The position numbers and the translations under genes are program-made. Shown here one piece after another: positions 39,482-47,921 of a stretch of 64,000 nt of DNA. The stretch lies in the NCBI GenBank assembly GCA_019637685.1, contig JAHBVF010000002.1, positions 62,001 to 126,000 on the forward strand, read 5' to 3'. The first letter of the stretch is position 1. Every line of letters begins with the position of its first letter. The DNA comes from Caldilineaceae bacterium (GTDB lineage: Bacteria > Chloroflexota > Anaerolineae > Caldilineales > Caldilineaceae). The notes beneath the pieces are model-generated. The model worked only from the letters and a program-made list of their open reading frames with translations. It did no database searches and was not told the DNA's origin.

Positions 39482-40658
39482 TGGCCTCCTCCTTTGCCAG
39501 GGGAATCGTCAGTTTCAGGCCGACGCCGCCCCGGGGACTGGCGTCGATTGTCAACGAACCGCCCAACTGTTGCGCCCGTTCCTGCATTCCGCGCAGACCG
39601 ATGCCGGGCACAAAATCGTCTCCATCCATTCCGACGCCGTCGTCTTCGACACAAAGGGCCACCGCGTCGCTGGTCTGCTGCACTTCCATCCAGACAGCAC
39701 TGGCCGCCGCGTGGCGCTGGGTGTTGGTCAACGCTTCTTGGGCCGCGCGATAGATCGTCATCCGTCGGGCTTCGTCCAGCGCGAGAAGATTGTCGGAAAT
39801 GGAGAGGTGGACAGGCAATCCTGTGGCCTGGGCATAGTCATCCACCAGATTTTGCAGAGATTTGCGCAGAGATGTGCCGGCCAGCCCCGAATCCCGCATA
39901 GCCGCGAGAGTAGCGCGTAGTTCGGTCAGCCCCTCCACCAATTGCTCGCGCACGGTCTGGATCATTTGACCGGCGCGGGGGGTGTCCTGCTCCAGCAGCC
40001 GGCCCGCGCCCTCCAACTGCACAATCGAAACCGTCAGCCGGTGGCCGAGGGTGTCGTGCATTTCGCGGGACATCCGGTTGCGCTCTTCGGACACAGCCAG
40101 GGTTTCGGCTTGCTCCGCGTAGACTTGCAGACGGGCGTGCGCGTCGGTCAGCTCAGCCAGAATGCGCTGGCTTTCGTCCCGGGCCTGCCGGGCCTGGACC
40201 AGGGCATTGCCAAACGCGCCAAAAAAGAAAAACCCGGCCCCATTGATAAGAGTAGTCACGATATTCTCATAGGGTTCAAAATTGTGGTAAAAGCTGACCA
40301 GCGCGGTGATAAGGGTAAAAAGCAGCAGCCAGCGCAGACCGGTGCGCATGGGGAGCAGCATCAGCGTTTGCACACTGAGGACGTAGAAGAGAAAAATAAA
40401 GATGGATGAATAGCTCAGGGCAAAGACGAGAATAATCAACTGCGTGCCTAAATAAAGATAGGCCTGACTGCGGGGGCCGTTCAATTCCGGCTGGCGGGTG
40501 AGCATTGCGGCAAAAGCAGCCATCAGCGCGATCTGTGGCCCAGAGACAGACCAGCCCTGCCAATTGATCAACACGACCAGGCTGATGATCGCCACCATCA
40601 GCAGCCCGGAAATATTAAAAAAGAAGCCTTCCCCTTTGGGGGCAAATTTTGCTTGCAT
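39474..40658 (-). CDS. Membrane sensor histidine kinase (HisKA_3 type)
   Basis: A 394-residue kinase. The first 150 residues hold five or six membrane helices with short loops and no large extracellular domain, so it probably senses a membrane or intracellular cue. A short coiled linker follows, then the dimerisation helix with His201 in EMHDTLGHRL, and a HATPase domain with the N box (AAQEALTNTQRHA), G1 box (VEDDGVGMDG) and G2 box (GIGLRGMQERAQQLGGSL). This arrangement is typical of NarX/DesK-like kinases paired with NarL-type regulators, as here. Its upstream leader (40698-40747) can form two alternative hairpins. Confidence 0.93.
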   Translation of the reverse strand: MQAKFAPKGEGFFFNISGLLMVAIISLVVLINWQGWSVSGPQIALMAAFAAMLTRQPELNGPRSQAYLYLGTQLIILVFALSYSSIFIFLFYVLSVQTLMLLPMRTGLRWLLLFTLITALVSFYHNFEPYENIVTTLINGAGFFFFGAFGNALVQARQARDESQRILAELTDAHARLQVYAEQAETLAVSEERNRMSREMHDTLGHRLTVSIVQLEGAGRLLEQDTPRAGQMIQTVREQLVEGLTELRATLAAMRDSGLAGTSLRKSLQNLVDDYAQATGLPVHLSISDNLLALDEARRMTIYRAAQEALTNTQRHAAASAVWMEVQQTSDAVALCVEDDGVGMDGDDFVPGIGLRGMQERAQQLGGSLTIDASPRGGVGLKLTIPLAKEEANG

Positions 40659-40697
40659 CGCTCTATCTTAGGAGGTTTGGGATGGATGCGCAAGTAA

Positions 40698-40747
40698 AGA
40701 GAACCAGTCAACCGATGAGCCAATCAACTGGTTCTCTGGTTGACTGG
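40698..40747. promoter_or_regulatory. Two mutually exclusive hairpins between membrane-protein and kinase genes
   Basis: AGAGAACCAGT (40698-40708) pairs perfectly with ACTGGTTCTCT (40727-40737), while CCAGTCAACC (40704-40713) pairs perfectly with GGTTGACTGG (40738-40747). Both use 40704-40708, so only one can form. It is a possible attenuator or a terminator for the upstream gene; no T-run is seen. Confidence 0.5.
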
Positions 40748-40750
40748 AAT

Positions 40751-41488
40751 TTATCCAACTTCGGCCACAGCACGACCGGCGGGGACAGCCCGTCTGCTCT
40801 CGAATTTACGCCGATAGTGGCGCACTGTGCGGGCGATGAGGGGTGTGCCGATCAGCGCGGGCAGCACCCAGGGCAGCCAGGCCAGCTCCGCGGGCATATA
40901 GCGGGTGACATTCTGGACGGTGAAGGCTGTCACCGCGGCGATATACGAACCGCTCATACGCGAGATGTGATAGTACCACCACCAGTTGCGATCTGCGGAG
41001 CGCTGAAGAAAGCTGCGCATATCGCTGATGGCGTCCAAGCCGAGACTGACGCCGAATCCCACGCCGATGAGGCCGAAAACTGGCGGGATTTGCGACACCA
41101 GCAGCCCAAAGGCGATCAATCCACCCCAGGTGAGAAAGGCCAACCCGGCCACCGCGGCAGTCCCCGCGCCCAGCCAGTCCAGCCAGATCGGGCTGTTTCC
41201 CCGCTCAGGATGTTTGCGATAGATGGCCCGATAGCCCGTGAACGCGCCGTAGAAGCTGAGAATGGAAATCATAAAGAGGAAAAAATTGGGGCGAAAATAG
41301 ACCAGCGCCAGGGCGGTGATGAAAATCGCAAACATCGCCCAGAAATAGACTTTGCCCCAGCGCCGGTGTTGTGCGCCGCCTTTCTGGGTCAGCATCGCCA
41401 CGGGAGCCACCACCATCGCGGTGAAGCCCGCGGCCACATGGCTGACAATCGAAACCGTTTCAAGAAAGTCCGCGCTCAAAAAGTCCAT
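40751..41488 (-). CDS. Predicted multi-pass membrane protein (DUF2306-like)
   Basis: A 245-residue protein with about seven hydrophobic helices. It starts near a His-containing helix (ETVSIVSHVAAGFTAMVVAPVAMLTQKGG) followed by HRRWGKVYFWAM, which is reminiscent of the DUF2306 family, and has a second His-rich patch (WWWYYHISRMSGSYIAAVTAF). Membrane-embedded histidines suggest haem or quinone contact, but that is speculation. The start ATG has AGGAG seven bases upstream. It is the first gene of the minus-strand unit that continues with the sensor kinase, regulator and phosphotransferase. Confidence 0.75.
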   Translation of the reverse strand: MDFLSADFLETVSIVSHVAAGFTAMVVAPVAMLTQKGGAQHRRWGKVYFWAMFAIFITALALVYFRPNFFLFMISILSFYGAFTGYRAIYRKHPERGNSPIWLDWLGAGTAAVAGLAFLTWGGLIAFGLLVSQIPPVFGLIGVGFGVSLGLDAISDMRSFLQRSADRNWWWYYHISRMSGSYIAAVTAFTVQNVTRYMPAELAWLPWVLPALIGTPLIARTVRHYRRKFESRRAVPAGRAVAEVG

Positions 41489-41563
41489 TGAATTGCTCCT
41501 GTTTTGTCTGACCAGGGCTGGGAAGCCTGGGGGAAATATCGCTCCCCCACTCTACCGGCCTTT

Positions 41564-41607
41564 TGTCATATGACAGAGTGCCATCGGTCATCTATCGGTC
41601 ACGTGAC
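41564..41607. promoter_or_regulatory. Paired GTCAYRTGAC palindromes in the divergent promoter region
   Basis: TGTCATATGACA (41564-41575) and GTCACGTGAC (41598-41607) share the form GTCA-YR-TGAC. Their centres are 33 bases apart, about three helical turns. ATCGGTCA half-sites at 41583-41590 and 41595-41602 add further copies. They lie upstream of the promoter at 41639 and upstream of the minus-strand operon, a good position for a dimeric regulator controlling both. Confidence 0.6.
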
Positions 41608-41638
41608 GATTGGTAGCTCCTGACGTTTGAACGCATCT

Positions 41639-41666
41639 TTGCGCTTTGTTGGGGCTGTCGTATAAT
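41639..41666 (+). promoter_or_regulatory. Predicted promoter of the Asp-box propeller gene
   Basis: TTGCGC (41639-41644), 16-base spacer, consensus TATAAT (41661-41666); the coding start is 40 bases downstream with a GGAGG site. Confidence 0.6.
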
Positions 41667-41706
41667 TGAAGCCATTCAACCGGACGTACGCACGGAGGCA
41701 GGGCAA

Positions 41707-43329
41707 ATGGGCGGAACACGAGGCCAACGCAGACGACACCCCACATGGCATCCCAGATACCGAACCGAACACGCACAGCGCGGGTCGGCTCTTATGGCCC
41801 TGCTTACAATCGCTGCCCTTCTGCTGCCTTTGCCACTCTTCGCCCAGAGCAGCGCGCCCAGCCAGAATGGCGTCACTGGTCTGGCCGTCTCCCCCGCGGA
41901 CCCCGCGGTGCTGGTGGCGGGCACACTCAACGCGCCGGCCGCGGCTGAACTCTATCGCAGCACAGACGCAGGCCGCACCTGGACCGCGTCGGCCGCGGCC
42001 TTGCCCGCCAACACAGCCATTGCCGCGGTTGTCTACGATCCCCAAAATGCCAATCGGGTGTTGGCTGTGGATGGGGGCGTGGGCAATCTCTTCATCAGCG
42101 AAGACGGCGGCCAAAGCTGGAATCAGGAGCCGTCCATCAACAGTGTGATCAGCGCCAACAGCGCGGTGGGCCGCTTCTTTGCCCGTGTGGAAGGGGGCCG
42201 CACCGTCTTCTACGCAGGAACCCGCTGGGACGGCGTTCTGCGCAGCCTGGACGGGGGCCGCACTTGGGAGCGATTCTCCGGCGGGATGTTGGGCGAGGGG
42301 CTGCGGGTGCGCTCCTTTGCCGATCGGGCCGGTGTGCTCTATGCCGGAACCCACAACGGCCTCTATCGGCTGCTGCCCGATGCCCTCTCCTGGCAAGCGG
42401 TGACGACCTTTCCCACGGGCACAATTGTGCGAGGGCTGGAAGTGTTGGATGGACGCATCTACGCGGGCACATTCAACAACGGCCTTTTTGTGAGCGACAA
42501 CGGCGTCACCTGGACCCAGGACACAACCTTCCCCGCGGGTCTGGCGGTCTACGATCTGGCCTCGGCGGGCTATCGGATGACAGCGGGCACGGATACGGGC
42601 ATTTGGGCCTTGCAGGGAAACCAATGGCTGCAAGCCAGCGTCAATGGCAACGCCTATGCGGGGGCTGTTTTCCGCATGGCAAGCGCGCCCAGCCTGCCGG
42701 GGGTTGTCTATGCGGGCACAGAGCGGGATTGGGTGTTGCGCAGCATCGACGGTGGGGCCACTTTCCGAGGCATCAGCGAAATGACGCCGCTGATTCCCGG
42801 GCTGGTTCCACCGCCGCCCACGGCCACGCCCACTGTCACACCCACACCCACAATCACGCCCACCGCCACGGATACGGCTACGCCCACCTTTACGCCGACC
42901 GCAACCGAAACGGCCACACCTGTGCCGCCCACCGCCACAGCGACGGATACACCCATTCCGACCGACACGCCGACACCCACAGAAACACCCACAGAAACAT
43001 CGACGCCCACGGAGACACCGACGCGTGACCCCAACGCGCCGACGGAGACGCCCACGGCCACACCCACAGAAACACCGACGGAGACGCCCACATCCACACC
43101 CACCGAGACACCCACCGCGTCGCCGACTGTGCCCGCCACAGCCACGCCCACACCTGAGCCGCCCACGGCCACGCCCACCACTACACCGACGCCCACACCC
43201 TCACCGGTGGAAGCGATGGCTTCCAATCTGGTCCAGTTGCCGCCGATTTGGGTGGGGGGCGGGATTGTACTCCTGGTGGTGGTCCTCATCGCTGGTTTGG
43301 CCGTGGCCCGCGGGCCGCAGGAATTATAG
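41707..43329 (+). CDS. Secreted, membrane-anchored Asp-box (BNR) beta-propeller protein
   Basis: A 540-residue exported protein. An Arg/His-rich N-region of about 28 residues precedes a signal helix ([18 protein letters not shown]). Five or more Asp-box motifs mark propeller blades: [39 protein letters not shown] and [10 protein letters not shown]. Residues of about 375-505 are an almost pure Thr-Pro-rich stalk, probably glycosylated, and the C-terminus is one membrane helix ([18 protein letters not shown]) with a short tail, so the propeller is displayed on the cell surface. The start at 41707 is supported by GGAGG eight bases upstream. Sialidase activity is not implied: Asp boxes are structural. 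Confidence 0.85.
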   Translation: MGGTRGQRRRHPTWHPRYRTEHAQRGSALMALLTIAALLLPLPLFAQSSAPSQNGVTGLAVSPADPAVLVAGTLNAPAAAELYRSTDAGRTWTASAAALPANTAIAAVVYDPQNANRVLAVDGGVGNLFISEDGGQSWNQEPSINSVISANSAVGRFFARVEGGRTVFYAGTRWDGVLRSLDGGRTWERFSGGMLGEGLRVRSFADRAGVLYAGTHNGLYRLLPDALSWQAVTTFPTGTIVRGLEVLDGRIYAGTFNNGLFVSDNGVTWTQDTTFPAGLAVYDLASAGYRMTAGTDTGIWALQGNQWLQASVNGNAYAGAVFRMASAPSLPGVVYAGTERDWVLRSIDGGATFRGISEMTPLIPGLVPPPPTATPTVTPTPTITPTATDTATPTFTPTATETATPVPPTATATDTPIPTDTPTPTETPTETSTPTETPTRDPNAPTETPTATPTETPTETPTSTPTETPTASPTVPATATPTPEPPTATPTTTPTPTPSPVEAMASNLVQLPPIWVGGGIVLLVVVLIAGLAVARGPQEL

Positions 43330-43347
43330 AAATCGGGGAGGAGGGAG

Positions 43348-43380
43348 TGGCGGCTGGAGGGTTGTTCAATCCAGCCGCCA
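43348..43380. terminator. GC-rich hairpin between the propeller gene and murE
   Basis: TGGCGGCTGGA (43348-43358) pairs perfectly with TCCAGCCGCCA (43370-43380). There is no T-run, so termination may be partial or Rho-dependent. Confidence 0.4.
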
Positions 43381-43435
43381 TCCCTTACTCCCCAGCCACC
43401 ACTTTTCTGGTCCCAACGGAAACACTTCTACCCCA

Positions 43436-45043
43436 ATGTTGCGCCTCCGCCCTCTGCAAAGCCTGCTGGACAACATCCCGGACTACCGGCTGTACAACGC
43501 AGGCAGTATAGATTTGGCATCCATTGCCATCGAATCTGTCACTGCCGACAGCCGCCAGGTCGGGCCAGGCGCGCTTTTTGTTGCGGTGCTCGGTCTGCGG
43601 GTGGACGGCCATCGTTTTATCCCCAACGCCATTGCCGCCGGAGCCAGCGCCCTTGCAGGCACACACACGCCCGACGAATTGGCGGCCCAGGGGATTACGC
43701 TGCCGCCAGGGCTTCCCTATCTGCAGACCGGCGACGGGCGGTTGGCGTTGGCCCAGCTCAACGTAGCGCTGTACAGCTATCCCAGCCGCGCCCTGACTGT
43801 GCTGGGCCTGACGGGCACAGACGGCAAGACCACCACCTGCACGCTGCTGGAGTCTATTCTGGCCGCGGCTGCCGGCGTGGAGAGTGTGGGAGTGATTACC
43901 ACAATCGGGGCACGCATCGCCGGCAAAGAGCGCGACACGGGATTTCACGTCACCACCCCGGAAGCACCCGACGTGCAGCGCTATCTGGCCGAAATGCGGG
44001 ACGCGGGCTGCCGTTTTGCGATTGTAGAGAGCACCAGCCACGGCCTGGAACAAAAGCGGGTGGCCGGGGTGGAATACGACGTGGCGGGGATAACAAATAT
44101 CACCCACGAACACCTCAACCATCACGGCACATTCGAAGCCTATCGAGAGGCCAAATCCCTACTCTTTCGCGCCCTTTTCCACAGCCAGCCCAGCACCCAG
44201 CAGCCCCGCCTGGCTGTCCTGAATCGGGACGATCCTGGCAGCTTTGCCTATATGGCGGCGGTCTTGGCCGAGGAAGCTGCTGTGCCCGGCGCGCCAGATG
44301 TGGCTGTGCGTAGCTACTCGCTGGGCGATCCGACGGCAGATGTGCAGGCCACGGCGATTGCCTATCGCCCCGACGCCACCACATTTAATGTACACTGGTG
44401 GGACGGCCCGTCTTTCCCGCTGGAGACCCGTCTGATTGGGGATTTCAACGTTTCCAACATTCTGTGCGCGGCCACGGCCGCGCTGGGGCTGGGCATCTCA
44501 CCAAAGGCAATCGCTGGGGGTGTGGCATCCCTGGCCGGTGTGCTGGGGCGGATGCAACGGATGGACGCGGGACAAGACTTTCTGGCGCTAGTGGATTTTG
44601 CCCATTCCCCCGCCAGCCTGGAGCGGGCCTTGCAGACCCTGCGTCCGCTGGTTGGGCAGGGCGGGCGGTTAATCGCCGTCTTTGGCAGCGCGGGTCTGCG
44701 GGACAAGGCCAAGCGGCGGTTGATGGGTCAGGTGAGCGGGCGGTTGGCCGACTTTACAGTCATCACAGCCGAAGACCCCCGCACAGAGGATTTGGGGGAA
44801 ATCAACCGGGAGATCGCGGCGGGCGTGGGAACATTTGCGCCCGCGGATCGTTATTGCACTGTGCCCGATCGCGCCGAAGCCATTTACCAGGCCGTGCAGA
44901 TGGCCCGGCCCGGCGATGTGGTCGCCAGCTTTGGCAAAGGCCACGAACGCAGTATGTGTTTTGGCGAGACGGAAACGCCCTGGAATGAGCAGGAAGTGAT
45001 GCTGCACGCGTTGCAAGGCCTGTTTTCGGGGAAAAATCAGTAA
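43436..45043 (+). CDS. murE: MurE: UDP-MurNAc-tripeptide ligase
   Basis: A 535-residue cytoplasmic Mur ligase that adds the third stem-peptide residue in peptidoglycan synthesis. Domains: N-terminal UDP-binding (ESVTADSRQVGPGALFVAV), ATP-binding P-loop GTDGKTTT at 127-134, catalytic STSHGLEQKR and NITHEHLNHHG, the carbamoylated-Lys region YREAKSLLF, and the C-terminal ligase domain. The substrate-selecting motif is EDPRTED rather than the DNPR of diaminopimelate-adding enzymes; the Arg is kept. Chloroflexus is known to use L-ornithine, so the added amino acid is uncertain. I chose ATG 43436 (MLRLRPLQ); the longer open frame upstream is in a different frame of the Thr-Pro stalk of the preceding gene. 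No other mur genes adjoin it. Confidence 0.92.
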   Translation: MLRLRPLQSLLDNIPDYRLYNAGSIDLASIAIESVTADSRQVGPGALFVAVLGLRVDGHRFIPNAIAAGASALAGTHTPDELAAQGITLPPGLPYLQTGDGRLALAQLNVALYSYPSRALTVLGLTGTDGKTTTCTLLESILAAAAGVESVGVITTIGARIAGKERDTGFHVTTPEAPDVQRYLAEMRDAGCRFAIVESTSHGLEQKRVAGVEYDVAGITNITHEHLNHHGTFEAYREAKSLLFRALFHSQPSTQQPRLAVLNRDDPGSFAYMAAVLAEEAAVPGAPDVAVRSYSLGDPTADVQATAIAYRPDATTFNVHWWDGPSFPLETRLIGDFNVSNILCAATAALGLGISPKAIAGGVASLAGVLGRMQRMDAGQDFLALVDFAHSPASLERALQTLRPLVGQGGRLIAVFGSAGLRDKAKRRLMGQVSGRLADFTVITAEDPRTEDLGEINREIAAGVGTFAPADRYCTVPDRAEAIYQAVQMARPGDVVASFGKGHERSMCFGETETPWNEQEVMLHALQGLFSGKNQ

Positions 45044-45373
45044 AAAAAACGTTTGTGCCATTGCAAGAGTTCGTGTATGATACAAGCGTCCTTTGTGAAA
45101 AACGTCGCATTTGCCCGGCCCCCGGGCTACAATGACACGTACCCATTGTCAATTATGCTTTTCCAGAGTGATTTTATACAATAGATGGATTGATTCGGAA
45201 GCAGCCAGAGTTTCAACGCGCTTGCAGAGGGCGTTGCTATCTTGCGCGATCCGTGATATAACACTTCGTGAAGTTATCGCCGCGCATGAGGTTTACCTGC
45301 TTTTGGTTGGGGTTCAGCACTCATTTCGCATTTATTGATTATCCATTAGTTTAATGCCAGAAGGAGACTACAA
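45044..45373 (+). promoter_or_regulatory. 330-base leader region with a strong promoter
   Basis: A locally AT-rich gap. TTGTGC (45053-45058), 17 bases, TATGAT (45076-45081) form a good promoter facing the lipoprotein gene. That leaves a leader of about 280 bases containing the small hairpin ATAACACTTCGTGAAGTTAT near 45258. A second -10-like TATACAAT is near 45175. No gene is seen; the long leader could hold a regulatory RNA. Confidence 0.45.
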
Positions 45374-47872
45374 GTGCAGGTACAAATGCGAACACTCCGC
45401 ACTGTGGTTGCCGTATTGATCGCCAGCCTGATACTGGGTGCTTGCAGCGGTGGCAGTGACAGCGGATCGACAATGTTCAATCTGCCCTCTGTGCCCGTTG
45501 CTGTGGACCAGAACGGAAATGGGACAGCTCTTGGCTTCAGTATTGGTTATCTTGGACTTCAGCCAGCCCTGATCGGGCAGTTGCAGCAGGCCAACGTACA
45601 GATATTGGAGATTCGAGTTGGGTATAACGGCATTTTTATTTATGCCAACGGTCAACCCCTTCCCTATATCAAATGGAATGACGAATCGGTTGCCCAGTTG
45701 CAAACGGTATTGAACAATACAGCCGGAGCCGAACAAGCAGCCACCGCCCTTCCCTGGCTGCGCCGTATTGGCGTCGGCGTACGCATCCAATTGCCCCTGG
45801 CCGCGGGTGCTTCCCCTCTGGATGTTCCCCGTTGGACCGGTGAGGAGCTTGCCACAAAAGAAAGCCCTGCCGAAACAACGATCGGGCCTATCCAATTCGG
45901 CGGGCTGGCCTACGACGCCAGTGGCAATCCCAGCATTGAAGGCGTGCCCCTCTCCGAAATCGAACAGGCATTGGGCGCGTCTCTTGGCTTGAACCTGCCC
46001 CCGATGGTACTACAAATCCTTTCGGCGCTGGGTGCGCAGCAGTTGACTGTGGCTACCCAACCCAACGGAATCGACCTCTCGATTGATGGCAAATCTCTGC
46101 CTGGCATCGCCTATGACACAGCCCGCCTGAACAATGTCCTGCCCATTGCCGGGCCGCTGGCCGGACCTGCAATGGCGGATACACTGGCGATTGTGGTTCC
46201 CCAACTCCCTGGAGCCGACATTGACCTGATCGTCTCGTTCACGGGTCAGCCAGTGGCCGACACCCAACTCACGTCCATTCCTATCAAAGTTAATGCGGAC
46301 GGCACGCTCTCCGCGTGGGGGATTCCCTTGGGGACCAGCCCAATCCTGCAGCCCGATGTGTTGGGCAAATTACAGGCAGCCGATATTCAGAAAGTGGACC
46401 TGAATATTGTGGGCGACAGCCTCTATCTGGCCACCAACCAGCAGCCCCTGCCGGTCATCTCGTGGACGGATGCCTCGCTGGATACATTCGGCGATGTAGC
46501 CACAGACCTCTTCGGCGTCTCGCCCGGTCTCTTGGGTGGTGGGCTTGCCATCGTGCGCAGCATTGTGCAGAAGACAGCTATTGGGATGTCTTTGGATATG
46601 CCCGTCGCAACGGGCGCAACGGCTATGAGCTTTGATGCTGCTTACGACGTAGCGGCTCCGGCTTTCGAGGCAGCCGCCAGCACCGGGCCAAAGCCCTCTC
46701 TGCAGATGGGTCTCGTCTTCAAAGACGGCAATCTTGTCTCGCTGGGTGGCATTTCCATGGAAACCCTGGCTCCGTTGGGTGTAGCGGGCGTCAGTCTCCC
46801 GGCCAACGTGGCCGATCTGCTGGACTCTATCGGCGCAGGCAAAATTAACCTTACCACTTCTGATAATTTGATTGAGCTTCTGGCCGACGGCAGCCGTCTG
46901 GTCGGCATTGAATATGACAGCGCTTCGCTGGATCGGGCATTGGGACTGGCAGGCCAATTCGTCAGCGACCCCTCCCAACTGGAATCTGTGGCTGCTGCCT
47001 TGCCTATCGTTCTAGCCTCCGATGTAAACTTGGAAGTCTCTCTGAACGGTCAACCGGCTGCGGCTACAAAGCTGACATCCCTGCCCTTGGCGATTAAGGA
47101 AGATGGGCGATTGACTATCTTTGGCTTTGCCCTGGGTAACGACCCGATTCTTCAGCCTCAGTTTATTGCCGATATGCAGGCTATCAATGTACAGAGACTG
47201 GACGCCAGTATCGTCAACGACAGCCTCTATCTGGCCACGAATGGCGAGAACCTGCCCGTACTCACCTGGAGCGACAAGTCCCTGGATGTGGTGCAAAACC
47301 TGCTGGGTAGCGTCCTCGGCCTTTCGCCGGATCTGCTAGGCACTGGGCTGACTTTCCTGAAAAGCTCGGATGTGGGGCTGGCTGTGACGCTGCCCGTGGC
47401 TGCGGGAGTCGAACCTGTCTCGGTTCCCGATGGCTATAACGTTGCTGCGGTGCAGATGGAAGCGCCCCAGTTGGGTGATCTTTCCATGCCTGCCCTGCAA
47501 TTGGGGCTGGTGTTGAACGGCACAGAAATCGAGTCTATCGGCAACATTCCGGCAGATACCCTGCGTTCCATGGGAATTGCCCTGCCCAGTCTTCCTGCCA
47601 ACGTGGCCAACATTCTGGGCGGGTTAGGCTCGAATCAGTTGACACTGAATACGCTGGCAAACGGTCTGGAATTGGCCGCCGATGGAGAGTCACTGCTCAA
47701 ATTGGGCTACGACGCCGCAACGATTCAGCGATTGTTGACGCTGGCTGGCCCGTTCCTCCCCGGCGATACAGAAGCTGCACTGACTGATTCGGATATGTCT
47801 CAGCTAATCTCCCAACAGCTATTGCCGATGATTATCGCGGCCCAGTTGAATCTGACGGCTGAAGTCAAATAG
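45374..47872 (+). CDS. Putative lipoprotein with three long internal repeats
   Basis: An 832-residue exported protein. The N-terminus has a signal helix (VVAVLIASLILGAC) with lipobox Cys24, so it should be lipid-anchored. The rest consists of three homologous units of about 270 residues (roughly 50-310, 310-590 and 590-832). Each contains ILQP-QL-ADIQ, SLYLATNGQPLPVLTW, a hydrophobic LLG-GL segment and a closing LP-NVA-LLDSIG-GKINL-T..NG-EL--DG motif. I do not recognise the family; the alternating amphipathic pattern suggests a lipid-binding or pore-like beta/alpha fold. The start is GTG 45374 with AAGGAG seven bases upstream; an ATG at 45386 is the alternative. Base composition is a little lower in GC than its neighbours. 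A strong bidirectional terminator follows. Confidence 0.8.
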   Translation: MQVQMRTLRTVVAVLIASLILGACSGGSDSGSTMFNLPSVPVAVDQNGNGTALGFSIGYLGLQPALIGQLQQANVQILEIRVGYNGIFIYANGQPLPYIKWNDESVAQLQTVLNNTAGAEQAATALPWLRRIGVGVRIQLPLAAGASPLDVPRWTGEELATKESPAETTIGPIQFGGLAYDASGNPSIEGVPLSEIEQALGASLGLNLPPMVLQILSALGAQQLTVATQPNGIDLSIDGKSLPGIAYDTARLNNVLPIAGPLAGPAMADTLAIVVPQLPGADIDLIVSFTGQPVADTQLTSIPIKVNADGTLSAWGIPLGTSPILQPDVLGKLQAADIQKVDLNIVGDSLYLATNQQPLPVISWTDASLDTFGDVATDLFGVSPGLLGGGLAIVRSIVQKTAIGMSLDMPVATGATAMSFDAAYDVAAPAFEAAASTGPKPSLQMGLVFKDGNLVSLGGISMETLAPLGVAGVSLPANVADLLDSIGAGKINLTTSDNLIELLADGSRLVGIEYDSASLDRALGLAGQFVSDPSQLESVAAALPIVLASDVNLEVSLNGQPAAATKLTSLPLAIKEDGRLTIFGFALGNDPILQPQFIADMQAINVQRLDASIVNDSLYLATNGENLPVLTWSDKSLDVVQNLLGSVLGLSPDLLGTGLTFLKSSDVGLAVTLPVAAGVEPVSVPDGYNVAAVQMEAPQLGDLSMPALQLGLVLNGTEIESIGNIPADTLRSMGIALPSLPANVANILGGLGSNQLTLNTLANGLELAADGESLLKLGYDAATIQRLLTLAGPFLPGDTEAALTDSDMSQLISQQLLPMIIAAQLNLTAEVK

Positions 47873-47883
47873 ATTTTTCCGAC

Positions 47884-47921
47884 AAAAAAGGGGCTGCCTT
47901 TCAGAGGGCAGCCCCTTTTTT
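47884..47921. terminator. Bidirectional Rho-independent terminator
   Basis: GGGGCTGCC (47890-47898) pairs with GGCAGCCCC (47907-47915) around an 8-base loop, flanked by A6 and T6. It serves the convergent lipoprotein and O-antigen-ligase-like genes and slightly overlaps the latter's stop. Confidence 0.92.

Noticed and set aside
42800-43205. Tandem ACGCCC/ACACCC-like repeats resembling a repeat array
   Set aside because: They encode the Thr-Pro stalk of the propeller protein; there are no uniform spacers, so not CRISPR.
41707-43329. Sialidase call based on Asp boxes
   Set aside because: No Arg triad or FRIP motif is visible; Asp boxes alone are structural.
43025-43435. N-terminal extension of MurE by 137 codons
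   Set aside because: It is out of frame with, and overlaps, the Thr-Pro coding region of the preceding gene; MurE proper starts at 43436.
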